This document shows positions 28,738 to 36,615 of a stretch of DNA of 64,000 nucleotides, piece after piece; position 1 is the stretch's first letter; every line of letters starts with the position of its first letter. The translations under genes were made by a program, and so were the position numbers. A model generated the notes under the pieces. It saw only the letters and a program-made list of their open reading frames with translations. It did no database searches and was not told where the DNA came from. Origin of the DNA: CBDCZY01 sp965224745. GTDB lineage: Bacteria; Pseudomonadota; Gammaproteobacteria; Methylococcales; Methylomonadaceae. Location: positions 310,001 to 374,000 of the forward strand of contig CBDCZY010000009.1 of the NCBI GenBank assembly GCA_965224745.1, read 5' to 3'.

Positions 28738-29184
28738 ATGGTTTGGAAACCACATGTCACGGTAGCCGCTGTCATTGAAAAGAATAACCGTTTTTTATTG
28801 GTCGAAGAAATGACTTCAAGCGGTATTGCTTTTAATCAACCAGCAGGCCATTTAGAAGAAGGCGAGAGTCTGATTAATGCTATACAAAGAGAAGTATTAG
28901 AGGAAACAGCCTATATATTTCAACCTGAAACGATCATTGCTGTACAACTTTATCGAAAAAATTCTCACTCAAAAAGCTTTTTAAGAATTTGTTTTTCTGG
29001 ACAGAGCGTTAAACACATCAATGACCAACCTCTTGACGATGGCATTATAAAAACCCATTGGCTCAACTGTGAAGAAATAGAAGAAAAAAAATCTCTTCTC
29101 AGAAGCCCTTTAGTGATGGCTTCCATCATTGAATATAAAAAAGGTCATCATTACCCACTCTCTTTGTTGCACACATTAATTTAG
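28738..29184 (+). CDS. nudJ: Nudix hydrolase, NudJ type
   Basis: 148 residues from ATG 28738 (MVWKPHVTVAAVIEKNNRFL); a TTG at 28726 could add four residues. Nudix box GHLEEGESLINAIQREVLEETA with the REVLEE helix intact. NudJ enzymes hydrolyse thiamine pyrophosphate precursors and nucleoside di/triphosphates. Its place directly before mnmA and purB copies the E. coli nudJ-mnmA-hflD-purB order, except that hflD is absent. Confidence 0.85.
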   Translation: MVWKPHVTVAAVIEKNNRFLLVEEMTSSGIAFNQPAGHLEEGESLINAIQREVLEETAYIFQPETIIAVQLYRKNSHSKSFLRICFSGQSVKHINDQPLDDGIIKTHWLNCEEIEEKKSLLRSPLVMASIIEYKKGHHYPLSLLHTLI

Positions 29185-29190
29185 TTTCGT

Positions 29191-30276
29191 ATGGAAAACA
29201 ATATCATTGTAGGTATGTCGGGCGGTGTAGATTCTTCCGTCACTGCTTGGTTACTTTTAGAACAAGGCTATACAGTAACGGGCCTGTTCATGAAAAACTG
29301 GGAAGAAGACGATGGTACAGATCAATGTACAGCTATTCAAGATTTAGCCGATGCTCAACAAGTTTGCGACACATTAAAAATTCCTTTAAAAACTGTAAAT
29401 TTTTCTGCCGAATATTGGGATGAAGTTTTTGAGGACTTTCTTAAGGAATACCGCGAAGGCCGAACACCTAATCCCGATATTCTTTGCAACAAACATATCA
29501 AGTTTAAAGCTTTCCTGGATTATGCTTTAGAGCTAGGTGCAACTAAAATAGCAACCGGCCATTATGCCAGGATTGGTTGTGAAAATAACCATTTCCAGCT
29601 GCTAAAAGGGTTAGACCAAAACAAAGAACAAAGCTATTTTTTATACACGCTAGGCCAAAAAGAACTAGCCAAGACCTTATTCCCCATCGGTCAATTGACC
29701 AAAATTGAGATCAGAGAAATTGCAAAAAAACTGGGGCTGGACAATCACAATAAAAAAGACAGTACTGGTATTTGTTTTATAGGAGAAAGAAAATTTACTG
29801 CGTTCTTAAAACAGTATATTCCATCACAACCGGGAGATATACAAACGCCAGAGGGTAAACAACTGGGTCGCCACGAAGGTCTCATGTTTTACACATTAGG
29901 ACAAAGGCAAGGATTAGGTTTAGGCGGCATCAAAGGCTACCCTGAAGCCCCTTGGTATGTATTAGAAAAAGATACGAAACGAAATATATTAATCGTTGGA
30001 CAAGGGCACGATCACCCTCTTTTATTCCACGACAGCTTAATTGCATCTGACGTTACCTGGACAAGCAAAGATAAACCAGATCAATTTCTGGCATGTACCG
30101 CGAAAATTCGTTATCGACAAGCAGACCAACTTTGTTCCGTAATGCCTCTAGGAGAAGAGTCAAAAAAATATCAAGTTACTTTTAACAACCCTCAACGCGC
30201 CATCACCCCTGGCCAATCGGTAGTTTTCTATAAAGGAGACCACTGTCTTGGGGGTGGTATTATAAATGCCAACTAA
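29191..30276 (+). CDS. mnmA: tRNA-specific 2-thiouridylase MnmA
   Basis: 361-residue enzyme that puts sulfur on U34 of Lys, Glu and Gln tRNAs. PP-loop GMSGGVDSSVTAWLL at the N-terminus; catalytic cysteines in PNPDILCNKHIKF and DSTGICFIGERKF; C-terminal beta domain. Starts six bases after nudJ. Confidence 0.96.
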   Translation: MENNIIVGMSGGVDSSVTAWLLLEQGYTVTGLFMKNWEEDDGTDQCTAIQDLADAQQVCDTLKIPLKTVNFSAEYWDEVFEDFLKEYREGRTPNPDILCNKHIKFKAFLDYALELGATKIATGHYARIGCENNHFQLLKGLDQNKEQSYFLYTLGQKELAKTLFPIGQLTKIEIREIAKKLGLDNHNKKDSTGICFIGERKFTAFLKQYIPSQPGDIQTPEGKQLGRHEGLMFYTLGQRQGLGLGGIKGYPEAPWYVLEKDTKRNILIVGQGHDHPLLFHDSLIASDVTWTSKDKPDQFLACTAKIRYRQADQLCSVMPLGEESKKYQVTFNNPQRAITPGQSVVFYKGDHCLGGGIINAN

Positions 30277-30311
30277 ACCGATCCTATTCTTCATTACAAT
30301 CATTAATTGAT

Positions 30312-31676
30312 ATGGAACACTCACCCTTGATGGCTATCTCTCCGATCGACGGAAGATATGCTGATAAAAATAATTTATTCCGCCCAATTTTTAGTGAATA
30401 TGGACTTATTCGTTTTCGTGTCACCGTTGAAATTCGCTGGCTACAAGCATTAGCTGACAATCCTGAAATTGTCGAAGTTCCGGCCTTTTCAGGTTCTGAA
30501 AATAATTTTTTAGAAAATATCATCTCGAATTTTTCTCAACATGATGCCATCGAGATAAAGTCTATAGAAAAAACCACTAATCACGATGTCAAAGCCATTG
30601 AATATTATTTAAAACAAAAAGTAGCAACCCATTCGGTACTACAAAACGTAAGTGAATTTATTCATTTTGGCTGTACATCAGAAGACATCAACAACTTAGC
30701 TTACGCTCTCATGCTAAAAGAAGGGACTTTGCTAATTTCCAAACCTATGCAAGATTGTATAAAAGTGCTTAAAAAGCTTGCAAAAGAAACAGCAGACGAA
30801 CCCATGCTTTCTCGTACCCATGGACAGCCAGCAAGCACAACGACGGTAGGTAAAGAATTCGCTAATTTTGCGGCTCGTCTAGATAGACAAATGAGCCAAT
30901 TCAAAAAAGTGGAGATTCTCGGAAAAATAAACGGAGCTGTTGGAAATTACAATGCTCATTGTGTCGCCTACCCAAATATAAACTGGCTTGATTTTTCTAA
31001 AAGCTTTGTAGAATCTCTCGGGCTAACATGGAATAAATATACGACCCAAATTGAACCACATGACTATATAGTGGAATTATTCAATGTTTTAAAATTATTC
31101 AACTCAATTTTGATTGACTTCAACCGAGATATTTGGGGTTATATTTCAATTGGTTATTTCAAACAGAGAATAATCAAAGGTGAAATAGGCTCATCAACGA
31201 TGCCTCATAAGGTAAACCCAATTGATTTTGAGAACTCAGAAGGAAACCTTGGAATTGCCAATGCGGTTTTCAATCAGCTTGGAGATAAATTGCCGATCTC
31301 TCGTTGGCAAAGGGACTTATCTGACTCAACCACATTGCGAAACCTTGGTGTAGGGATTGCTCATACAAGCATAGCTATCCAATCCACATTAAAAGGGATT
31401 TCAAAACTAGAAATAAATAAACCTGCAATCAGTAAAGACCTTGATGCTAATTGGGAAGTGCTAGCCGAAGCCATCCAAACCATCATGCGCAAAGAAGGTA
31501 TAGCGAATCCTTATGAAAAATTAAAAGAACTCACTCGTGGTAAACAGCTGAACCAAGCAGAAATCAAACAATTTGTTCATAGTCTTGATCTTTCAGACAC
31601 ATCTAAAAAGATCCTTTTACTACTAGAACCAAATACTTACACTGGATATGCAAGTGATCTCGCAAAAAATATATGA
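30312..31676 (+). CDS. purB: adenylosuccinate lyase PurB
   Basis: 454-residue fumarase/aspartase superfamily enzyme acting twice in purine synthesis (SAICAR and adenylosuccinate cleavage). Motifs: MAISPIDGRYADK, catalytic His in FIHFGCTSEDINN and LSRTHGQPAST, and the mobile signature loop GSSTMPHKVNPIDFENSEGN. It is the long E. coli-type PurB. Last gene of the nudJ-mnmA-purB operon. Confidence 0.96.
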   Translation: MEHSPLMAISPIDGRYADKNNLFRPIFSEYGLIRFRVTVEIRWLQALADNPEIVEVPAFSGSENNFLENIISNFSQHDAIEIKSIEKTTNHDVKAIEYYLKQKVATHSVLQNVSEFIHFGCTSEDINNLAYALMLKEGTLLISKPMQDCIKVLKKLAKETADEPMLSRTHGQPASTTTVGKEFANFAARLDRQMSQFKKVEILGKINGAVGNYNAHCVAYPNINWLDFSKSFVESLGLTWNKYTTQIEPHDYIVELFNVLKLFNSILIDFNRDIWGYISIGYFKQRIIKGEIGSSTMPHKVNPIDFENSEGNLGIANAVFNQLGDKLPISRWQRDLSDSTTLRNLGVGIAHTSIAIQSTLKGISKLEINKPAISKDLDANWEVLAEAIQTIMRKEGIANPYEKLKELTRGKQLNQAEIKQFVHSLDLSDTSKKILLLLEPNTYTGYASDLAKNI

Positions 31677-31689
31677 CAATTCGTTGTTC

Positions 31690-31731
31690 TGTGACTAAAT
31701 TCACAAATTTATTTTTTTCGATACGTATAAT
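31690..31731 (+). promoter_or_regulatory. CRP-type operator and promoter of small RNA 1
   Basis: TGTGACTAAATTCACA at 31690-31705 has both half-sites of the CRP consensus TGTGA-N6-TCACA. The -10 box TATAAT is at 31726-31731, so the predicted start is near 31738 and the operator centre near -41, the class II activator position. No good -35 is seen, as expected when an activator overlaps it. Confidence 0.75.
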
Positions 31732-31737
31732 AACAAT

Positions 31738-31957
31738 TCAAGGACGACGCAAAGCGAATAAAGAAATTAACAGGAATTAATTTCTCGCTTTGGTAAAAGG
31801 ATATGCCAAAGGCTAATTATTTTCGGTAATTAGCTTTGGCATCTAGAAATTCTCGGAAGAAATTTTAGATGCTAATTATTTTCCTCCCTTGTTATTAGTC
31901 ACCTTTGACGAGCATGACGAGTTGGGCTATGCTGCAACAGCATAGCCCCTTTTTTTT
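31738..31957 (+). ncRNA. candidate CRP-activated small RNA, copy 1
   Basis: About 220 nt, no reading frame. In order: GGA in the 5' leader; a hairpin (AAAGCGA 31751-31757 with TCGCTTT 31785-31791, inner stem AGAAATTAA/TTAATTTCT) whose loop is CAGGAA; a linker AAAAGGATAT; a 14-bp hairpin 31805-31840 with loop TTTTCGG; a GGA in a third weak loop; a CU-rich stretch TTTTCCTCCC; and the terminator GGGCTATGCTG-caa-CAGCATAGCCC plus T-run. Copy 2 at 32588 shows compensatory changes in both stems. Multiple GGA motifs in loops suggest CsrA/RsmA binding (inference). Confidence 0.75.
31924..31957 (+). terminator. terminator of small RNA 1
   Basis: Perfect 11-bp stem GGGCTATGCTG / CAGCATAGCCC with loop CAA, followed by C and eight T. 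A textbook Rho-independent terminator. Confidence 0.95.
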
Positions 31958-32203
31958 GCTCGAAAGGAAATTATAATATCTTGATCTCTTTTAATCAATT
32001 CACAATCAGATATAAACTTCGGCTAACATCCTACAATCTCCTTTAAACTTAAAATTTTACAAACACTTAGAATTTTTAAAAATATTCAAAAAAAATTGAA
32101 AAAAATATCTTTTACCTACTACAAGGCCTTGTAAAAGTTTTCAAAGAAAAGGAAATACCAAAAAGTATTGCGCTAAAGTTACCAGACTGATTCAATAAAA
32201 AAA

Positions 32204-32224
32204 CCATTTCACGATAGTGAATGG
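32204..32224 (-). terminator. possible minus-strand terminator between the two small RNAs
   Basis: CCATTTCAC-GATA-GTGAATGG hairpin (one-base bulge). On the minus strand it is followed by a run of seven T, on the plus strand by A. It could stop a minus-strand transcript entering from 32.5-33.2 kb, possibly the small frame at 33044-33184. Confidence 0.4.
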
Positions 32225-32539
32225 AAAAAAGAGTATCTACTTAATACTCGTAACTCCCCATCTTTTGTGGTTGCCAATTTTGTTACTAAGGATGTCTTTA
32301 GTTCACAATTGAGAGATAATCTAAGCAACACCGGGAGGAATTTCTCTTATTTACACAAAACTCTACACACATCTTAAACCTAAGAAAGCAGGATACTTTC
32401 TCCCATGAAGAAAATAGGTTTACTGAAATCATTCCATTTCTGATCTGATTATTCACCTATGTACTTACTTAACTCCTGTGTTTAAAAATGCTTGGTTTTT
32501 TCGGATTGAACAGAATTCAGATAAGGGAATTATTTGTTA

Positions 32540-32581
32540 TGTGACTGAAGTCACAACTTTAATTTTCTTGATTAGTATAAT
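32540..32581 (+). promoter_or_regulatory. CRP-type operator and promoter of small RNA 2
   Basis: TGTGACTGAAGTCACA at 32540-32555 is a perfect 7-2-7 palindrome and matches TGTGA-N6-TCACA. TATAAT at 32576-32581. The spacing from operator to -10 is identical to copy 1, and the sequence between is only loosely conserved, so the two boxes are the selected parts. Confidence 0.78.
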
Positions 32582-32587
32582 TGGTTT

Positions 32588-32806
32588 CCAAGGATGAAAG
32601 AAAGTGATCTAAGAAATTAAGAGGATTTAATTTCTCACTTTGGTAAAAGGATATGCCAAAAGCTAATTGTTTTCGGCAATTAGTTTTGGCATCTAGAAAG
32701 TCAGGAAGAAATTTTAGATGCTAATTATTTTCCTCCCTTGTTATTAGTCACCTTTGACGAGCATGACGAGTTGGGCTATGCTGCAACAGCATAGCCCCTT
32801 TTTTTA
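32588..32806 (+). ncRNA. candidate CRP-activated small RNA, copy 2
   Basis: Homologue of copy 1 with the same plan. Hairpin 1: AAAGTGA (32601-32607) with TCACTT (from 32635), a C-G to T-A swap relative to copy 1; loop GAGGAT. Hairpin 2 at 32655-32690 keeps pairing through an A-T to G-C swap next to the loop TTTTCGG. About 100 nt at the 3' end (from GGAAGAAATTTTAG at 32704) are identical to copy 1, including TTTTCCTCCC and the terminator. Target or protein partner unknown. Confidence 0.75.
32773..32806 (+). terminator. terminator of small RNA 2
   Basis: Same 11-bp stem and CAA loop as in copy 1, followed by a T-run. Confidence 0.95.
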
Positions 32807-33043
32807 TTATGCTTCTATAATTTTTATTGTGTTTCTTTAATAAACTTTTCCAAATAATAAAACAGGGGATTGTTTTATATAAAAAGATCAATTTACGGCA
32901 ATAATTATATCAAACTTTATTGACTTTAAATATTGTACTTTGGTACTAAATGAATAATTATTCCGTCTAAACTCTAAAGAATAATAATTCGAGTAAATCT
33001 AAAAAGAAGTACTAAGAGTTTCGCACAACCCCTTTCCGATTAT

Positions 33044-33184
33044 TCAATTCTGTATCAATTCAAGTGTGACATTTTGTCTATCACCATATGGGTGAAAAAT
33101 TTCCTTACCTGGTTTCAACTCAAAAAGTGCATACTCCAATAATTTATTCCATCGGCATGCTTTTTGAAGTAAATCGTTACTCAT
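33044..33184 (-). CDS. small hypothetical frame, 46 residues
   Basis: Minus-strand ATG at 33184 gives MSNDLLQKACRWNKLLEYAL then FELKPGKEIFHPYGDRQNVT and a TGA at 33044. The composition looks protein-like, but there is no strong ribosome binding site and no family that I recognise. It might be a gene remnant. It lies upstream of, and divergent from, the LolA-like gene. Confidence 0.25.
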   Translation of the reverse strand: MSNDLLQKACRWNKLLEYALFELKPGKEIFHPYGDRQNVTLELIQN

Positions 33185-33218
33185 TGCTTTAAAATATAAG
33201 TCTTTTATTTTTCTCAAC

Positions 33219-33863
33219 ATGATGGGCTCATTAATGCATTACCAGCTGTCCGTATTATTCATCAGCCTTTCGCTGTCTTTCCCTGGTTCAGCAGAAGATT
33301 CGTTGTCTTCGGTGCTGGCTAGAATGAACCCTAAAAAAGCAGTCCGTATAAGATATCAAGAAACACGACACATGGAAATGCTGGCAGAGCCTTGGCAAGG
33401 GTCTGGTTATTTATATGCTTTGTCGCCCAGCCTGATGATTAAAGAGCAATGGCGACCTAAACGAGAGTTAATGGGTATTAAGAATTCGGAGATGTACTAT
33501 GCTGATCTAGCTACTGGTCAAACAAGACGCGGAAAACTTGGCTCATCACAAGCTCTAAGCTTAAACGTCGCCGCCTTCAAAGCTCTGATGACAGGCGATA
33601 AAACGTTTCTTACTCAACAGTATCGGGTTGAATTCTGCTCCAAACCTGAGTTATGGCAACTAAGCTTGCTGCCGAAACAATCTACCAACGGATCAGATAT
33701 CAGCAAAATAACCATGGAAGGTTTACCAGATCGGGCAGCGCAAAAAATTTCAATAGTTCAAGGAGATGGTGACCGTACTCACATCACCTTAAAACCAGCT
33801 GGCCAAGGCAGTGAAATTAACCAAACTATTCAGCAAATTTTTACAGAGTTGGAAGCCAAATAA
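33219..33863 (+). CDS. LolA-like outer-membrane lipoprotein carrier-related protein
   Basis: 214 residues with a signal peptide (hydrophobic LSVLFISLSLSFPGSA, cleavage before EDS). The mature part follows a LolA/LolB-type single beta-sheet pattern: VRIRYQETRHMEMLAEPWQGSGYLYALSPSLM and a C-terminal ITMEGLPDRAAQKISIVQGDGDRT. This is the 'LolA-related' group rather than LolA itself. Three starts are possible (33219, 33222, 33234). Convergent with opcA. Confidence 0.72.
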   Translation: MMGSLMHYQLSVLFISLSLSFPGSAEDSLSSVLARMNPKKAVRIRYQETRHMEMLAEPWQGSGYLYALSPSLMIKEQWRPKRELMGIKNSEMYYADLATGQTRRGKLGSSQALSLNVAAFKALMTGDKTFLTQQYRVEFCSKPELWQLSLLPKQSTNGSDISKITMEGLPDRAAQKISIVQGDGDRTHITLKPAGQGSEINQTIQQIFTELEAK

Positions 33864-33903
33864 TATTTATTAAATAGCATGTGCTTTCCTGCTTTTATTA
33901 GGA

Positions 33904-35043
33904 TTAAATTAAGACGCTAGCCATACCATTAGCATGTTCTAACGACGCCTCGAACAACTTATCTCGATTACGATGAGCCAATTGACCCGCTACCAATGCA
34001 GGGCGTTTATCTGATGGCATTGCCATGGTTCGAGCTGAAAGCGTAGATTTTGCTTCAATTATACCTAAACGTCTATTTTCCAGCCGTTCAAAAAAAGCTT
34101 TACCCACTTGCTTGCCTTGTCCCCAAGTTAAACCAAATTGATGAATAACGGGATCTCCCTTGCTCAACCGTTTTACTTTTACTTTAATTGTGCTGGCTTG
34201 ACACTGAAAACTCCAGATGAGTTCCGACTTAGACAGTATCTTCCCCTCAATAAGCTGCCATTTCAAGCGGCTAGCCAACCACCCAACCAATAACCAAGCC
34301 ATGGTTAAACCATGTGGACCATGGTCAATTTCGACGGACTTAATTGAACTCAGCGCATCTTCAACGCTTGATGGGTCTAAAACTTGGCTGACAAACTTAC
34401 GCCACCCTGCTAAACGTCTCCAGGCTAAATTGTAAATGACATGTTCTTCTTGCTGAGCTGCAACCCACCGAGTCATTTTCAAGACACCTTTGGCTGGATT
34501 TATCCACCCCATACTGTCATAAATAATCTGGTTGGATAGCTCTGCCAGCTCAAAAAACAACTCACCGGCCTCAGGAGGCGGTTGCCGAGAAAACCACCAT
34601 AAAGTCGTGGGCAAATCACCCACCAACTGCGCTCTCACTATTGACGGCAACCGCTCTGATGCTTGTTCTGACGCTTTGAGATCGAGACGTTCACCACATA
34701 TCTGCCAACCACCATCAAGCGAAGTAAAATAAAGCGATGCCAAGGCTTTAATTTCTTGAGATTTTGATTTATTAGTCCTATTAAGCAGTAAAATTCGAGC
34801 AGGGTGGGAATCAACAAGTACTGGAAGCTCATGATTAAGCTCTTTTAATTCAGTTTCCGAGTCACAATAAATAATTAAATTTGACATACATGCACGAAGC
34901 AATGCTTGTTTATCACTGGCTTTTTGACTGAAGTTCTGCCAAAGTTGCCCCCACGATTGATCAATATTCGATAAACTGACGCTAACAGGTGGGTCTGACT
35001 CAACACGAGAATTATGAAGTAGTTCTGTCATATTAACCGCCAT
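33904..35043 (-). CDS. opcA: OpcA-like glucose-6-phosphate dehydrogenase assembly protein
   Basis: 379 residues resembling OpcA, the protein that assembles or redox-activates G6PDH in cyanobacteria and actinobacteria. Supporting phrases: ARILLLNRTNKS, GDLPTTLWWFSRQPPPE, IIYDSMGWINPAKGVL, NLAWRRLAGWRKFVSQVLDP and ARLLVGW-type segment. It overlaps the 3' end of zwf by 16 bp, so it is coupled to the enzyme it is expected to serve. Uncommon in gammaproteobacteria outside methanotroph-like groups (my recollection, not tested). Confidence 0.8.
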   Translation of the reverse strand: MAVNMTELLHNSRVESDPPVSVSLSNIDQSWGQLWQNFSQKASDKQALLRACMSNLIIYCDSETELKELNHELPVLVDSHPARILLLNRTNKSKSQEIKALASLYFTSLDGGWQICGERLDLKASEQASERLPSIVRAQLVGDLPTTLWWFSRQPPPEAGELFFELAELSNQIIYDSMGWINPAKGVLKMTRWVAAQQEEHVIYNLAWRRLAGWRKFVSQVLDPSSVEDALSSIKSVEIDHGPHGLTMAWLLVGWLASRLKWQLIEGKILSKSELIWSFQCQASTIKVKVKRLSKGDPVIHQFGLTWGQGKQVGKAFFERLENRRLGIIEAKSTLSARTMAMPSDKRPALVAGQLAHRNRDKLFEASLEHANGMASVLI

Positions 35044-36569
35044 TTTCGATTATCCGTTTCAATTAAGCGATCCGCCTCAATCGGGCCCCAGGTACCTGCG
35101 TTATACTCAGGAATCCAGCGTGTCCGACTGCTTGACCATGCATTCAAAATGTTATCGACATAAACCCAAGAAGACTCCACTGCGTCCCGACGCATAAATA
35201 AAGTGGCGTCACCGGCCATCACATCCAGCAGCAACCTTTCATAGGCTTCTGGTGACTGTTCTCCAAACGTTGAGCCATATCTAAAATCCATCTTTACCGG
35301 AAAGACACGCAACTTAGAGCCTCCAGGCAACTTGGTGGCAATGCGCAAAGACAAGCCTTCATTCGGTTGAATATTAAGGGCTAAAACGTTTGGATCAAGA
35401 GGTGCTTCATGATTAGCATTGAATAATATTGGCGGTACACTTTTGAATTGAATGGCTATTTCACTCGCCCTTTTTGGCATGCGCTTCCCTGTTCGAATGT
35501 AGAAGGGAACGCCCGCCCAACGCCAATTATCAATAAAAAGTTTTATAGCAACATAGGTCTCAGTAATGGAATCTTGTGCGACCCCTTTTTCACGTCGATA
35601 ACCGGGAACGTCATCACCCTTGTAAAACCCTGGTCCATATTGCGCCCTTACCACATGATTGTTTATATCGTTTCGAGTAATCGGCCTTAAACAATTCAGA
35701 ACATCTTGTCGATGATCTCGAATTACATCTGCATTCATCGCCCAAGGTGGCTCCATTGCGATAAGCGTCAGCAGTTGTAAAATATGATTTTGGATCATAT
35801 CCCGCAAGGCCCCGGCAGTATCATAATAGCCTGCTCTTGTACCAACGCCCTCTTCTTCCGCTACCGTAATCTGCACATGATCGATATGCTTTTCATTCCA
35901 CAACGGCTCAAAAATAGCATTCCCAAAGCGCATCACCAAAATGTTCTGAACCGTTTCCTTACCAAGATAATGGTCAATACGATAAATTTGGCTTTCGTCA
36001 AAATTTGCGCAAAGCGTTGCGTTTACCTGTCGAGCGCTCTCTAAATCCCTACCAATGGGCTTTTCGACAATAATTCTTGAAAAGGGATTACCACTCTCCA
36101 CAGGCATGACTAAACCATGCGCTTTGAGCTGGCTAACGCACATTTCAATTAATCCGGGAGGAATAGCGAGATAGTACACACGGTTTCCCGGAATACCAAA
36201 GTCTGGCTCGATTTCATCTAAACGTTCTTTCAAGCGCTGATAAGCCTCAACATCATCAAAAGAACCTTGAACATAGTGCAAACTTCTTTCGAAATCAGAC
36301 CAATGATCAGTATCCAGTGGTTGCCTGGAGTATTTTTCGATGCCTTTTTTTGCAAAGTCTCGATAACCCTCGTCATTCATATCCTCTAACGCAAACCCTA
36401 GAACGGCAAAATTTGTGGGCAATTCTCCTTCCAGTGATTGGTTGTACAATGCTGGTAATAGCTTACGCCTAGTTAAATCACCACCTCCGCCAAAAATAAC
36501 GACTGTACAAGGTTGTGGCATTTGACTCTGAGTCATCCCGTGTAATAAGGGGTTTTTGTTGGAATCCAT
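35028..36569 (-). CDS. zwf: glucose-6-phosphate 1-dehydrogenase Zwf
   Basis: 513 residues. NADP-binding start VVIFGGGGDLTRRKLLPALY, catalytic block YRIDHYLGKETVQN, substrate lysine region EKPIGRDLESA. Oxidises glucose-6-phosphate to the lactone. With gnd upstream it forms the cyclic oxidation route used with the RuMP cycle for formaldehyde dissimilation, or simply the pentose phosphate entry. Confidence 0.96.
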   Translation of the reverse strand: MDSNKNPLLHGMTQSQMPQPCTVVIFGGGGDLTRRKLLPALYNQSLEGELPTNFAVLGFALEDMNDEGYRDFAKKGIEKYSRQPLDTDHWSDFERSLHYVQGSFDDVEAYQRLKERLDEIEPDFGIPGNRVYYLAIPPGLIEMCVSQLKAHGLVMPVESGNPFSRIIVEKPIGRDLESARQVNATLCANFDESQIYRIDHYLGKETVQNILVMRFGNAIFEPLWNEKHIDHVQITVAEEEGVGTRAGYYDTAGALRDMIQNHILQLLTLIAMEPPWAMNADVIRDHRQDVLNCLRPITRNDINNHVVRAQYGPGFYKGDDVPGYRREKGVAQDSITETYVAIKLFIDNWRWAGVPFYIRTGKRMPKRASEIAIQFKSVPPILFNANHEAPLDPNVLALNIQPNEGLSLRIATKLPGGSKLRVFPVKMDFRYGSTFGEQSPEAYERLLLDVMAGDATLFMRRDAVESSWVYVDNILNAWSSSRTRWIPEYNAGTWGPIEADRLIETDNRKWRLI

Positions 36570-36615
36570 AATAAAGGGAGCTCCCTAAAGCAATAAATGA
36601 TAGATGTAAAATAGG

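Noticed and set aside
32540..32555. GacA box upstream of the sRNA (as for rsmY/rsmZ)
   Set aside because: The GacA consensus is TGTAAG-N6-CTTACA and sits far upstream; this palindrome matches TGTGA-N6-TCACA and lies at about -41.
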